The notes below the pieces were generated by a model. The model saw only the letters and a list, made by a program, of their open reading frames with translations, searched no databases and was not told the origin of the DNA. Shown here one piece after another: positions 35,041 through 47,350 of a stretch of DNA of 64,000 nucleotides. Position 1 is the stretch's first letter. The number at the start of each line of letters is the position of its first letter. Both the position numbers and the translations under genes were made by a program. The DNA is from Branchiostoma floridae (lineage: Eukaryota > Chordata > Leptocardii > Amphioxiformes > Branchiostomatidae), in NCBI RefSeq assembly GCF_000003815.2, contig NC_049993.1, positions 6,406,489 to 6,470,488 of the forward strand. Direction: 5' to 3'.

Positions 35041-37530
35041 TTTTCAAAAGGTGATTTTTTTACCATGTGTTGTCCTATACCATTCTTCTCAAATGTTATA
35101 AATGCAAGCGTATACAGACGGTTTCTCGGTTCAACATGTACTTTATTCTTCAATATAGAGGCTATTATATTCTTTAAGTGAATACCGTGACCGGTATTCA
35201 AATCCATTTCTATTTCAGCATTAATGATACAATGGCCAGCATGACTTTGACTTTTGACCTGTTATATAGCTTATATGATTTGCCTTTTTCCCATAGAGAC
35301 ATGTATTTGAAATATACCGCGTAGCTGGAATGTCTCTGGATCCATAGAATGCACGCACACATGTCATATAAGTTGTCCTACACCGACTCAAACTTGCACG
35401 CTCGATATCTTTCTTAGATACTCTTTCCGATCGTTCGTGCAGTCATACATAATATCTGTAAAAACAAATATTATCCAAAAACTGAGGCTGAATTTTTTTT
35501 CACATACACAGCAAGAAGTTTCTGCAAGTCAGTCACCCATGGTAAGAAAGCTTAAGGTGGAAAAAAATCCGTCCCTTTAGAGAACAGTTTAAAAGATCCT
35601 TGTTCGGATGTATAAGTACGACGACTTTAAAGTTTTGGGGGTTGATTGCATTCTTCACATAGTGCAGACACCACGAGAATATGTCGCGTCAACAAATGTG
35701 CAATTTTTTGTCTCAAACACACGCAGAAATCAACTCTCAAACACATATCGAATTATTCTTTCCAAAGACAAACTATTCTTTGATACAGCAGACATTTTTA
35801 TTCCGACACACAAACACTAGAATTCTCTCTCACACACAGCACAAAAAGTTCTCTCACTTCGCGAGGCTTTCCCTGCCAACCCGGCTGTAGGAGTGAGCGA
35901 TTTTTTCGTCTGAGTGAGAGCGAAATTTGGTCGATGTGAGAGCGGAGTAGTGGAAGAATAACTTGCTTGAGTTTTCTGAACTTCCAAATGGCAATGAACA
36001 GTGTTATTTTCTTCAGTTTCCAATAATAAACCATTTTAACAATGACATTCTGTTATGTTATAGACATTTCCTCGACAATCACTTTATTCCGACACACAAC
36101 GCAGAAATTCTCGCTCACCCACAGAACAAAAAGTTCTTTCACCTCGGGGGCTTTCCCCGCCGATCAGGCTGGAGGAGTGAGCGATTTTTTTGGTCTGAGT
36201 GAGAGCGAAATTTGGTCGATGTGAGAGCGCTTTTGGAGTAGTGGAAGAATAACTTGCTTGAGTTTTCTTATCTTCTTAAAGGCAATGAACAGCGTCATTT
36301 TCTTCAGTTTCCAATAATAAACCTTTTCAAAAATGACATTCTGTTATATTATAGACATTTCCTCGACAATCATATCATTCCGACACACAACGCAGAAATT
36401 CTCTCTCACCCACAGAACAAAAGGTTCTCTCACCTCGGAGGCTTTCCCCGCCAATCAGGCTGTAGGAGTGAGCGATTTTTTTGGTCTGAGTGAGAGCGAA
36501 ATTTGGTCGATGTGAGAGCGCTTTCGGAGTAGTGGAAGAATAACTTGCTTGAGTTTTCTGAACTTCCAAATGGCAATGAACAGTGTCATTTTCTTGTTTC
36601 CACTAATGAACCTTTTTAACAATGACATTCTGTTATATCATAGACATTTCCTCGGCAGTCATATTATTCCGACACACAACGCTGAAATTCTCTCTCACCC
36701 ACAGAACAAAAAGTTCTTTCACTCCGCGAGGCTTCCCCTACCAACCCGGCTGGAGGAGTGAGCGATTACTTTGGTCTGAGTGAGAGCGAATCTTTGTCGA
36801 TGTGAGAGCGCTTTCGGAGTAGTGGAAGAATAACTTGCTTGAGTTTTCTTAACTTCTAAAGGGGAATAAACAGTGTCATTTTCTTCAGTTTCCAATAATA
36901 AACCATTTTAACAATGACATTCTGTTATGTTATAGACATTTCCTCGACAATTACTTTATTCCGACACACAACGCAGAAATTCTCTCTCAACCACAGAACA
37001 AAAAGTTCTTTCACCTCGGGAGCTTTCCCCGCCAACCCGGCTGGATGAGTGAGCGATTTATTTTGGTTTGAGTAAGAGCGAAATTTGGTCGATGTGAGAG
37101 CGCTTTCGGAGTAGTGAAAGAATAACTTCCTGGAGGTTTATTTACTTCAAACGCAAAAAAAAAACATTGACATTTTGTTCAGTTTGAAATGATATACATC
37201 ATGCAATAACAATCACTCATACGAAAGATATTGTGTTGACGATCAATCTTTTTCCGACACACAACGCTAAAATTCTCTCTCACACACAGAACAAAAAGTT
37301 CTCCCACTTCGGGAGGCTTTCCCTGCCAACCGGTATTAGGAGTGAGCCCTTTTTTGGGTCTGAGTGAGAGCGAAAATTCGTCGATGTGAGACCGCTTTCG
37401 GAGTAGTGAAAGAATAAATTCCTGGAGGTTTATTTACTTTAGACTCAAATCAACACCTGACATTCTGTTCAGTTTGAAACAATATACATCATACAATCAT
37501 AATCACCTATACCAAAGATATGTCTGACTG

Positions 37531-37968
37531 NNNNNNNNNNNNNNNNNNNNNNNNNNNNNNNNNNNNNNNNNNNNNNNNNNNNNNNNNNNNNNNNNNNNNN
37601 NNNNNNNNNNNNNNNNNNNNNNNNNNNNNNNNNNNNNNNNNNNNNNNNNNNNNNNNNNNNNNNNNNNNNNNNNNNNNNNNNNNNNNNNNNNNNNNNNNNN
37701 NNNNNNNNNNNNNNNNNNNNNNNNNNNNNNNNNNNNNNNNNNNNNNNNNNNNNNNNNNNNNNNNNNNNNNNNNNNNNNNNNNNNNNNNNNNNNNNNNNNN
37801 NNNNNNNNNNNNNNNNNNNNNNNNNNNNNNNNNNNNNNNNNNNNNNNNNNNNNNNNNNNNNNNNNNNNNNNNNNNNNNNNNNNNNNNNNNNNNNNNNNNN
37901 NNNNNNNNNNNNNNNNNNNNNNNNNNNNNNNNNNNNNNNNNNNNNNNNNNNNNNNNNNNNNNNNNNNN
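37531..37968. other. Assembly gap (438 N)
   Basis: Run of N in the left-arm ladder; about one and a half subrepeat lengths. Confidence 0.98.
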
Positions 37969-38331
37969 CTTTTGTCGATGTGAGAGCGCCTTCGGAGTTG
38001 TGGAAGAGCAAATTCTCTAAGTATTTTTTTTACTAAAAACGCAAAATGATCACTGACATTTTGTTTAGTTTGTAACGATATACACCATACAATAACAATC
38101 ACTTATATCAAATATTAAAGATATTGTCTTGACAATCAATCTTTTTCCGACACACAACGCTAAAATTCTCTCTCACCCACAGAACAAAAAGTTCTCTCAC
38201 TTCGGGAGGCTTCCTTGCCAACCCGGCTGTAGGAGTGAGCGCTTTTTGGGGTCTGAGTGAGTGCGAACTTTGGTCGATGTGAGAGCGCTTTCGGAATGGT
38301 GAAAGAATAATTTCCTTCAGTATTTTTCCAT

Positions 38332-38770
38332 GCCAAATATTTTATATACCTGTTTAAACAGTTCTTGCTTGAACATGGTCGCTCTAGCGCAGTGGGAAAA
38401 TTTGCGCATTGTAAACCCGGTTCGATTCCAGGGAGGCAATTTTTTTTTTTAACTTTCTTTTTTTTTCTTCTTTTACATCCATTAAAATACTAATTTTTGC
38501 ATCCATTGAAATACCTATTAACAATACTTTTGTATAGAACATTAAAACTCACATTTGCACCTGTTCTACTTCTGCATTTTTTCGATGTTGGGATATTTGA
38601 ATGAGACGTGCGATACTCTGCTTATATGTCGTTCTTACTTTCCATAAAATGCCCATACAACATCTATATCACAGAATTACACAAGAACAAACTGATTTTC
38701 TCGAATATATCTGCATACTGGCTTTTTTTTCAAAATACGCATCAGCCAGCTTTTTTTCAGAAGCTTTCTT
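38332..38770 (+). mobile_element. SINE-like insertion with pol III A and B boxes
   Basis: It interrupts one 295-bp subrepeat. A box TAGCGCAGTGG at 38385-38395 and a perfect B box GGTTCGATTCC at 38419-38429 are followed by a run of T from 38440, a pol III stop. The boxes start only 34 nt apart, shorter than in a tRNA, with a D-stem-like GCGC/GCGC but no room for a full anticodon arm. I infer a tRNA-derived or degenerate tRNA-like SINE head; it is not a functional tRNA. The remaining ~300 bp are AT-rich. Confidence 0.55.
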
Positions 38771-40014
38771 GTTTCACTTCAAGAGCAAAATAAACATTGA
38801 TATTTTGTATAGTTTATAACGATATACACTATACAATACAATCATTCATTCCAAAGATATGGTCTTGACAATCAATCTTTTTCCGACACACAACGCTAAA
38901 ATTCTCTCTCACCCACAGAACAAAAAGTTCTCTAACTTCGTGAAGCTCTCCTACCAACCCGGCTTTAGAAGTGAGCGAATTTTTCGGTCTGAGTGAGAGC
39001 GAATTTTTGTCGTTGTGAGAGCGTTTTAGGGGTAGTGAAAGAACAACTTCCTTCAGTATTTTTTCACTTAAAACACAAAATAAACGCTGACATTTTGTTC
39101 AATTTGCAACGATATACACTATACAATACCAATCACTTATACCAAATATTAAAGATATTGTCTTGACAATCAATCTTTATCCGACACACAACGCTGAAAT
39201 TCTCTTTCACCCACAGAACAAAAAGTTCTCTCACTCCGGGAGGCTTCACTGCCAACGCGGCTGTAGGAGTGAGCGATTTTTTGGGTCTGAGTGAGTGCGA
39301 ACTTTTGTCGGTGTGAGAGCGCTTTTGGAGTAGTGAAAGAACAACTTCTTTAAGTATTTTTTACTAAAAACGCAAAATGATCACTGGCATTTTTTTCAGT
39401 TTGTAACGATATACACCATACAATAACAATCACTTATACCAAATATTAAAGACATTGTCTTGACAATCAATCTTTTTCCGACACACAACGCTAAAATTCT
39501 CTCTCACACACAGAACAAAAAGTTCTCTCACTTCGGGAGGCTTCCTTGCCACCCCGGCTGTAGGAGTGAGCGCTTTTTGGGGTCTGAGTGAGTGCGAACT
39601 TTTGTCGATGTGAGAGCGCTTTTGGAGTAGTGAATGAACAACTTCTTTTAGTATTTTTTACTTAAAACTCAAAATAAACACTGACATTTTGTCTAGTTTG
39701 TAACGATATACACTATACAATAACAATCACTTATACCAAATACTAAGGATATTGTCTTGACAATCAATCTTTATCCGACACACAACACTGAAATTCTCTC
39801 TCACCCACAGAACAACAAGTTCTCTCACTTCGGGAGGCTTCCCTGCCAACGCGGCTGTAGGAGTGAGCGATTTTTGGAGTCTGAGTGAGTGCGAACTTTT
39901 GTCGATGTGAGAGCGCTTTTGGAGTAGTGAAAGAACAACTTCTTTTAGTATTTTTTACTTAAAACTCAAAATAAACACTGACATTTTCTTCAGTTTGCAA
40001 CGATATGCATCATA

Positions 40015-41450
40015 CAACTAGAGTTCCACGACCCCATACCTTCGCCAAATGATTCAATCTTTTACAACTGCTGTATCAATTGTGTTTGTCATTAATTATG
40101 CAAATAAGGTTCTGATTTGCATAATCTATATTACTTGATCATGTCCTCCACCAAACAACAGACGCACGCAATCTGTGTTAAGAAAATAGGCTTTTATCGC
40201 ATTTTCTGATAATTTATGCAAATGAGGACTCATTTACGTAGTTAATGTTCAACGATGTTCACCTGTACATAACTTCCAAATGCTACAAGTAAGAACTTCC
40301 AGTCATTTACCACGATGACATTATATCATTTTCTCATTAATTATGCAAATTAGGTCTCAATTTTGCATACTAGTAACTTGTAAGTTTCAATATTCTTGCC
40401 TTCCTCTGTTACAAATGTCACATGTTGCAATAGTCCTTTTAATAAACTGGGTGTGTTTAGACAATTTCATAATTTATCATGCAAATAAGATTTCAATTGG
40501 CATAGTTAATATGTAGTTATATAAAGCATCCCTTAAGCTATCTACATACCAAAAGTCATGACAATCCGTCAACCCTTTCTTGAGTTATATCCTTTCAAAG
40601 TCTGACACTAAACGTGCCCTGCAGTTCCAAAACAAGCCGCTAGGGGACTTAAACCTATACCACTTACTCTCGGCATATAGACCTGTCTATCACTCAAAAA
40701 TCATAGCCGCAGCATATCCAGAACTTGAGATATCAAACCAGAAGGTTCCGCTGCAGTACCGTTACATGCCGTTGGGGAGCCCAAAATCTAATTGTTTCCA
40801 GGTTTCATCAAGACCTACCCACATACCNNNNNNNNNNNNNNNNNNNNNNNNNNNNNNNNNNNNNNNNNNNNNNNNNNNNNNNNNNNNNNNNNNNNNNNNN
40901 NNNNNNNNNNNNNNNNNNNNNNNNNNNNNNNNNNNNNNNNNNNNNNNNNNNNNNNNNNNNNNNNNNNNNNNNNNNNNNNNNNNNNNNNNNNNNNNNNNNN
41001 NNNNNNNNNNNNNNNNNNNNNNNNNNNNNNNNNNNNNNNNNNNNNNNNNNNNNNNNNNNNNNNNNNNNNNNNNNNNNNNNNNNNNNNNNNNNNNNNNNNN
41101 NNNNNNNNNNNNNNNNNNNNNNNNNNNNNNNNNNNNNNNNNNNNNNNNNNNNNNNNNNNNNNNNNNNNNNNNNNNNNNNNNNNNNNNNNNNNNNNNNNNN
41201 NNNNNNNNNNNNNNNNNNNNNNNNNNNNNNNNNNNNNNNNNNNNNNNNNNNNNNNNNNNNNNNNNNNNNNNNNNNNNNNNNNNNNNNNNNNNNNNNNNNN
41301 NNNNNNNNNNNNNNNNNNNNNNNNNNNGGTGTGACAGCCTAACTCGGTAAGCACTGGGTTGGATCAAGATGATATTTAGTAAAAGGCAGGCCAAGTTAGA
41401 GTTAATGGGCCTCCTAGTGGCTTTCTAAGGTACAGCAGCGGAACTGAAAT
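40015..41450. other. Central spacer of the foldback element
   Basis: Unlike the arms. The left part (40080-40500) repeats a TTAATTATGCAAAT-AAG-type motif about every 110-180 bases, a dispersed-repeat pattern. The right part (41328-41450) is short. No transposase motif is visible in what is sequenced; 500 N intervene, so a coding core could be hidden. Confidence 0.5.
40828..41327. other. Assembly gap (500 N)
   Basis: Run of 500 N at the centre of the inverted repeat, where assembly of palindromes commonly fails. Confidence 0.98.
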
Positions 41451-41454
41451 GATG

Positions 41455-44280
41455 CTGAAAGAAGCTGTTCTTTCACTACTCCAAAAGCGCTCTCACATCG
41501 ACAAAAGTTCGCACTCACTCAGACCCAAAAAATCGCTCACTCCTACAGCCGCGTTGGCAGGGAAGCCTCCCGGAGTGAGAGAACTTTTTGTTCTGTGTGT
41601 GAGAGAGAATTTCAGCGTTGTGTGTCGGAGAAAGATTGATTGTCAAGACAATATCTTTAATATTTGGTATAAGTGATTGTTATTGTATGGTGTATATCGT
41701 TACAAACTGAAAAAAATGCCAGTGATTATTTTGCGTTTTTAGTAAAAAATACTTAAAGAAGTTGTTCTTTCACTACTCCAAAAGCACTCTCACATCGACA
41801 AAAGTTCGCACTCACTCAGACCCAAAAAATCGCTAACTCCTACAGCCGGGTTGGTAGGGGAAGCCTCGCGGAGTGAGAGAACTTTTTGTTCTGTGTGTGA
41901 AAGAGAATTTCAGCGTTGTGTGTCGGATAAAGATTGATTGTCAAGACAATATCTTTAATATTTGGTATAAGTGATTGTTATTGTATAGTGTATATCGTTA
42001 CAAACTAGACAAAATGTCTGCGTTTATTTTGAGTTTTAAGTAAAAAATACTAAAAGAATTTATTCTTTCACTATTCGAAAGCGCTCTCACATCGACAAAA
42101 GTTCGCACTCACTCAGACCCAAAAAATCGCTCACTCCTACAGCCGCGATGGCAAGGAAGCCTCCCGGAGTGAGAGAACTTTTTGTTCTGTGTGTGAGAGA
42201 GAATTTCAGCGTTGTGTGTCGGAGAAAGATTGATTGTCAAGACAATATCTTTAATATTTGGTATAAGTGATTGTTATTGTATAGTGTATATCGTTACAAA
42301 CTAGACAAAATGTCAGTGTTTATTTTGAGTTTTAAGTAAAAAATACTAAAAGAAGTTGTTCTTTCACTACTCCAAAAGCGCTCTCACATCGACAAAAGTT
42401 AGCACTCACTCAGACCCAAAAAATCGCTCACTACTACAGCCGCGTCGGCAGGGAAGCCTCCCGGAGTGAGAGAACTTTTTGTTCTGTGTGTGAGAGAGAA
42501 TTTCAGCGTTGTGTGTCGGAGAAAGATTGATTGTCAAGACAATATCTTTAATATTTGGTATAAGTGATTGTTATTGTATAGTGTATATCGTTACAAACTA
42601 GACAAAATGTCAGTGTTTATTTTGAGTTTTAAGTAAAAAATACTAAAAGAAGTTGTTCTTTCACTACTCCAAAAGCGCTCTCACATCGACAAAAGTTCGC
42701 ACTCACTCAGACCCCAAAAAGCGCTCACTCCTACAGCCGCGTTGGCAGGGAAGCCTCCCGAAGTGAGAGAACTTGTTGTTCTGTGTGTGAGAGAGAATTT
42801 CAGCGTTGTGTGTCGGAGAAAGATTGATTGTCAAGACAATATCTTTAATATTTGGTATAAGTGATTGGTATTGTATAGTGTATATTGTTACAAACTAAAC
42901 AAAATGTCAGCATTTATTTTGCATTTGAAGTGAAAAAATTCTGAAGGAAGTTATTCTTTCACTATTCCAAAAGCGCTCTCACATCGACAAAAGTTCGCTC
43001 TCACTCAGACCCAAAAAATCGCTCACTCCTACAGCCGGGTTGGCAGGGGAGGCCTCCCGAAGTGACAGAACTTTTTCTTCTGTAGGTGAGAGAGAATTGT
43101 AGCGTTGAGTGTCGGAAAAAGATTGATCGTCAAGACAATGTCTTTGGTTTAAGTGATTGTTAGTGTATGATGTATATCGTTTCAAACTATACAAAATGTC
43201 AGTTTTTAATATGCGCTTGAAGTAAAGAAATACTGAAGGAAGTTAGTCTTCCACTACTCCGAAAGCGCTCTCACATCGACCAAATTTCGCTCTCACTCAG
43301 ACCAAAATAAATCGCTCACTCCTCCAGCCGGGTTGGTAGGGGAAGCCTCGCGGAGTGAGAGAACTTTTTGTTCTGTGGGTGAGAGAGAATTTCAGCGTTG
43401 TGTGTCGGAATAATATGACTGTCGAGGAAATGTCTAAAATATAACAGAATGTCATTGTTAAAAAGATTTATTAGTGGAAACAAGAAAATGACACTGTTCA
43501 TTCCCCTTTAGAAGTAAATAAACTTCCAGGAAGTTATTCTTTCACTACTCCGAAAGCGCTCTCACATCGACAAAATTTCGCTCTCACTCAGACCCAAAAA
43601 AATCGCTCACTCCTACAGCCGCGTTGGCAAGGAAGCCTCCGAGGTGAGAGAACTTTTTGTTCCGTGGGTGAGAGAGAATTTCTGCGTTGTGTGTCGGAAC
43701 GATATGTTTTTCGAGGAAATGTCTATAATATAACAGAATGTTATTTTTGAAAAGGTTTATTATTGGAAACTGAAGAAAATGACGCTGTTCCTTGACTTTA
43801 AGAAGATAAGAAAACTCAAGCAAATTATTCTTGCACTATTCCGAAAGCGCTCTCACATCGACCAAATTTCGCTCTCACTCAAACCAAAATAAATCGCTCA
43901 CTCCTCCAGCCGGGTTGGCGGGGAAAGCCCACGAGGTGAAAGAACTTTTTGTTCTGTGGGTGAGAGAGAATTTCTGCGTTGTGTGTCGGAATAAAGTGAT
44001 TGTCGAGGAAATAACATAACAGAATGTCATTGTTAAAATGGTTTATTATTGGAAACTGAAGAAAATAACACTGTTCATTGCCATTTGGAAGTTCAGAAAA
44101 CTCAAGCAAGTTATTCTTCCACTACTCCGAAAGCGCTCTCACATCGACCAAATTTCGCTCTCACTCAGACGAAAAAATCGCTCACTCCTACAGCCGGGTT
44201 GGCAGGGAAAGCCTCGCGAAGTGAGAGAACTTTTTGTGCTGTGTGTGAGAGAGAATTCTAGTGTTTGTGTGTCGGAATAA
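41455..44280. repeat. ~295-bp subrepeat ladder, right arm
   Basis: Reverse-complement ladder of about ten units. The CACTCAGACC anchor recurs near 41515, 41812, 42108, 42405, 42700, 43000, 43295, 43587, 43875 and 44160. Inner units are more alike (recent homogenisation) than the outermost ones. ORFs of 60-80 codons here recur once per unit and are shadows. Confidence 0.85.
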
Positions 44281-46527
44281 AAATGTCTGCTGTATCAAAG
44301 AATTGTTTGTCTTTGGAAAGAATAATTCGATATGTATTTGAGAGTTGATTTCTGCGTGTGTTTGAGACAAAAAATTGCACATTTGTTGACGCGCCATATT
44401 CTCGTGGTGTGAAGAATGCAATCAACCCCCAAAACCTTAAAGTCGCCGTACTTATACATCCGAACAAGGATCTTTTAAACCTTTCTCTTAAGGGACGGAT
44501 TTTTTTCCACCTTAAGCTTTCTTACCATGGGTGTCTGACTTGCAGAAACTTCTTGCTGTGTATGTGAAAAAAAATCAGCCTCAGTTTTTGGATAATATTT
44601 GTTTTTACAGATATTATGTATGACCGCACGAACGATCTGAAAGAGTATCTAAGAAAGATATCGAGCGTGCAAGTTTGAGTCGGTGAAGGACAACTCATAT
44701 GACATGTGTGCGTGCATTCTATGGATCCAGAGACATTCCAGCTACGGTACATTTCAATTACATGTCTCTATGGGAAAAGGGCAAATCATATAAACTATAT
44801 AACAGGTCAAAAGTCAAAGTCATGCTGGCCATTGTATCATTAATGCTGAAATAGAAATGGATTTGAATACCGGTCACGGTATTCACTTAAAGAATATAAT
44901 AGCCTCTATATTGAAGAATAAAGTACATGTTGAACCGAGAAACCGTCTGTATATGCTTGCATTTATAACATTTATGAAGAACGATATAGGACAACACATG
45001 GTAAAAAATCACCTTTTGAAAATCTGTGACTGTGTGCGAAGTTTTTCAACTTTGGAGTGGGAGAGAAAAATCTGTCGATGTGTGCGACCTTTTCCAACGG
45101 TTGTGTGAGAGAAAAATCTGTCAATGTGTGAGACCTTTTTCCACTGTTGTGTGAGAGAGAAAAATCTGTCTGTGTGTGAGACCTTTTTCAACCCTTCTGT
45201 GTGAGAGAAAATTCGTTCTATGTATACGTTTAATTTTGCAACACTTGGCCCCCAATACCCCCCCCCCCCCTAGGCAACTCGCGCATTCGGTGCTCGATGA
45301 TCCCAGAAGTACTAAGAAGACCCCCCAGCAAAATTCTGGCTACGGTCATGCAGTATGAAAGCCTAATGGAATAACGTGTTTGAGCCAAATCAATGACCAC
45401 TCTGTTTTCAATGACTCTGAGTTCAATGAATCGTTCAACTGAAATAAATCAAATTAAAACAAACCGGCACATCTTTCTGCAACCTTGGCGGATGTAATCA
45501 TTGTGTGTGGTCCGCTCTTTCATGTCCAAGATGTTTTTTTCAAAGGCATGACTAATTTGCATTTTTCACTGATTTCATTTTAATTGTCGGCGAGATTTGC
45601 CCTAAAAAGTGCAGGAAATAGCGTTTCAGAGGGTCCAGATTTTAAAATTTCCAGGACCTCCCTTGCCTCGGCTAGCGCCCTCAGGGCCGGACATGGTGAA
45701 CATGATGTGGTGGGAGCGTCGCCCTCAAAACTTTCTCATTAATAAAAAAATTCATTGAACTTAGCTTAATTAAACAACAAAATTTGCCCCTTAAAATGCA
45801 GGAAATAGGGTTTCAGTGGGTCCAAATTTCAAAATTTTCCGGACCTCCCTTGTGACGGCTCGCGCCTTTGGTGTCGGACATGGTGACGTGGAAATATGTC
45901 GGGGGAGTTTCCCTCAAAGACTTATGCCAAAAGCCTTATGTATCTTACTAGCAATTCCATTAAACTTGGCCAGCAAATTTTTTTCGGTCAAAATGCAGCA
46001 AATAGCGTTTCAGAGGGTCAACAATTTAAAATTTTTCCGGGGGAGCATGCCCCAGGACCCCCCTAGGCAACTCGCGCATTCGGTGCTCGATGGTCCCAGA
46101 AGTACTAAGAAGACCCCCCCCCCCCTCAAGCAAAATCCTGGCTACGGTCATGCAGTATGAAAGCCTAATGGATTAACATGTTTTGGCCAGGTCATTGCAT
46201 CTTGGGAGTGTAAAACTACTTATGTGCATTTGTAATACGTTAACAAGTCGTTTAATTGCACAGTCTATTTCCCATCGTATTTCGTGCAATTATCCGACTG
46301 GTGCAATAAATCGAAGTTATCTAGCTGGACCGCACGGGTTTGGGATTTTGGGATTCCGTGCAGTTAACAGAAGTGTGCGTCGATGCAAATTAACAATGCA
46401 AAGCTTCGTCAGTCCTATAATTGGAGGTTATCCGTCGAGTTTCGGGAGTCAGAACTCAACTGGTTAAAGAATACTGTACTAGTAGTTTGTCTTGTATTCA
46501 TGAAGGACCCTCATAAAGGGACCGTAA

Positions 46528-46925
46528 TAAAGAGAGAATTTTATTGCACGACATTTGTACATGGTACAATGTATGGCAACTACTATTACACAGAGTACAA
46601 AATAGGTATATAGAATAAGACAATCCTAATTAACATAACAAGTAGGGATAACACAAGTCTTGGATATAATGTTACAATCGAGTTGGGCTAATCATGAGTT
46701 TCAGTGTTCTTTCTAATAGCAAAGCAGTCTTTGATATATTTGCCTATGGGAGTTGTGGCATCTAAAGATATATACAAATCAGTCTGTAGCATCGAGTCTC
46801 TTGAAATCTGCTGTACTGGATTCGAGAAATATGAATAGCTCATTGCGTAAAATAGCGTATCTAGAACATTCCATTAAAAAGGGAAATTCATCTTCAATAT
46901 GCTTTGGACTGAAAGGACAAAACCT
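46528..46925 (-). mobile_element. Retrotransposon 3' fragment inserted in unit 5
   Basis: It splits the array module CCGTTGTAATAAATGTCAA. On the minus strand a frame reads IEDEFPFLMECSRYAILRNE, the EDE-x-x-F-x-x-x-C RT C-terminal signature. It runs on to an AATAAAATTCTC 3' end at about 46528. Confidence 0.68.
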
Positions 46926-47350
46926 TTGATAAATGTCAACCACCTCCTGCCGCATTTGTTGATGACCAGAGGGTCGTGAATTTCAGAATCAACAGAGAGT
47001 AGCCCGTATTTTTCACCTGAACATCCACTTCATACATAAGTCTTATTGACACGCAAAAAGTACAATGACTTTTCTATTGTCAACTATAAACTACAAAAAC
47101 AAAGTGGATACAGAATACGTCTTAAAACTCTACTAAACAATGTAGGTAATAAGAAAACCTCCATACAATCAGGGCATGGGGCTAAACGTGAGTGTCACTA
47201 TCTATTCTAATCACAAAGCAATCTTAAGATTTGTAAAGACGACATCGGCCGCATTCCGACCCAAACAACATCAGATCCTTTCAGACTCGCCGTGATCGGC
47301 GCCAGTGACCCATTTTGCTGTTGTGTAAGTTGTAACACAGGGTTAATGAC

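Larger units (their letters stand above)
35820..40010. repeat. ~295-bp subrepeat ladder, left arm
   Basis: Recurring unit: CCGACACACAACGC..AAATTCTCTCTCAC, ACAGAACAAAAAGTTCT, CGGCTGTAGGAGTGAGCGA, GTCTGAGTGAG and GTCGATGTGAGAGCGCTTT. The GTCTGAGTGAG anchor occurs near 35908, 36195, 36485, 36776, 37358, 38250, 38987, 39288, 39585 and 39878. One interval is ~740 bp because of an insertion at about 38332-38770, and a gap covers 37531-37968. Confidence 0.85.
34805..45257. mobile_element. 10.45-kb foldback-type element with giant inverted repeats
   Basis: The element begins TATTGGGGGCCAAGTG (34805) and ends CACTTGGCCCCCAATA (45257). The left arm (to about 40010) and right arm (from about 41450) are near-identical reverse complements, for example the tract near 35610-35690 versus 44390-44465. 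Most of each arm is a ladder of ~295-bp direct subrepeats. Both ends abut runs of C (12 left, 13 right); elsewhere in the array the empty site reads GGACCCCCCTAGGC, with 6 C. This organisation is that of foldback elements. No transposase ORF is visible; 938 N are unresolved. Confidence 0.82.
18950..47350. repeat. Tandem array of composite 3.6-4.7-kb units
   Basis: Anchoring on the GAAGGATTCTCA / CCACCTCCTGCCGCATTTG module gives units starting at 19515, 23169, 26960, 31694 and 46499, with a partial unit from about 18950. Each full unit has, in order: that module with retroelement tail; a copy of the gene 2 transmembrane exon; a CCCC(A/T)GTCACAT MITE module; a GTTTCAGAGGGTC module; one to three ~325-bp G/C-run modules; and, in most units, a reverse-transcriptase C-terminal relic. 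The fourth unit is interrupted by the foldback element at 34805-45257. Unit 3 contains an N gap. Confidence 0.85.

Noticed and set aside
34807-35207. Overlapping ORFs near the foldback left end
   Set aside because: They are produced by the ~60-bp tandem repeats and by the corresponding mirror at the right end; no coding bias.
38375-38450. Functional tRNA gene
   Set aside because: A and B boxes are good, but the spacing is too short for an anticodon arm and the acceptor ends do not pair well.
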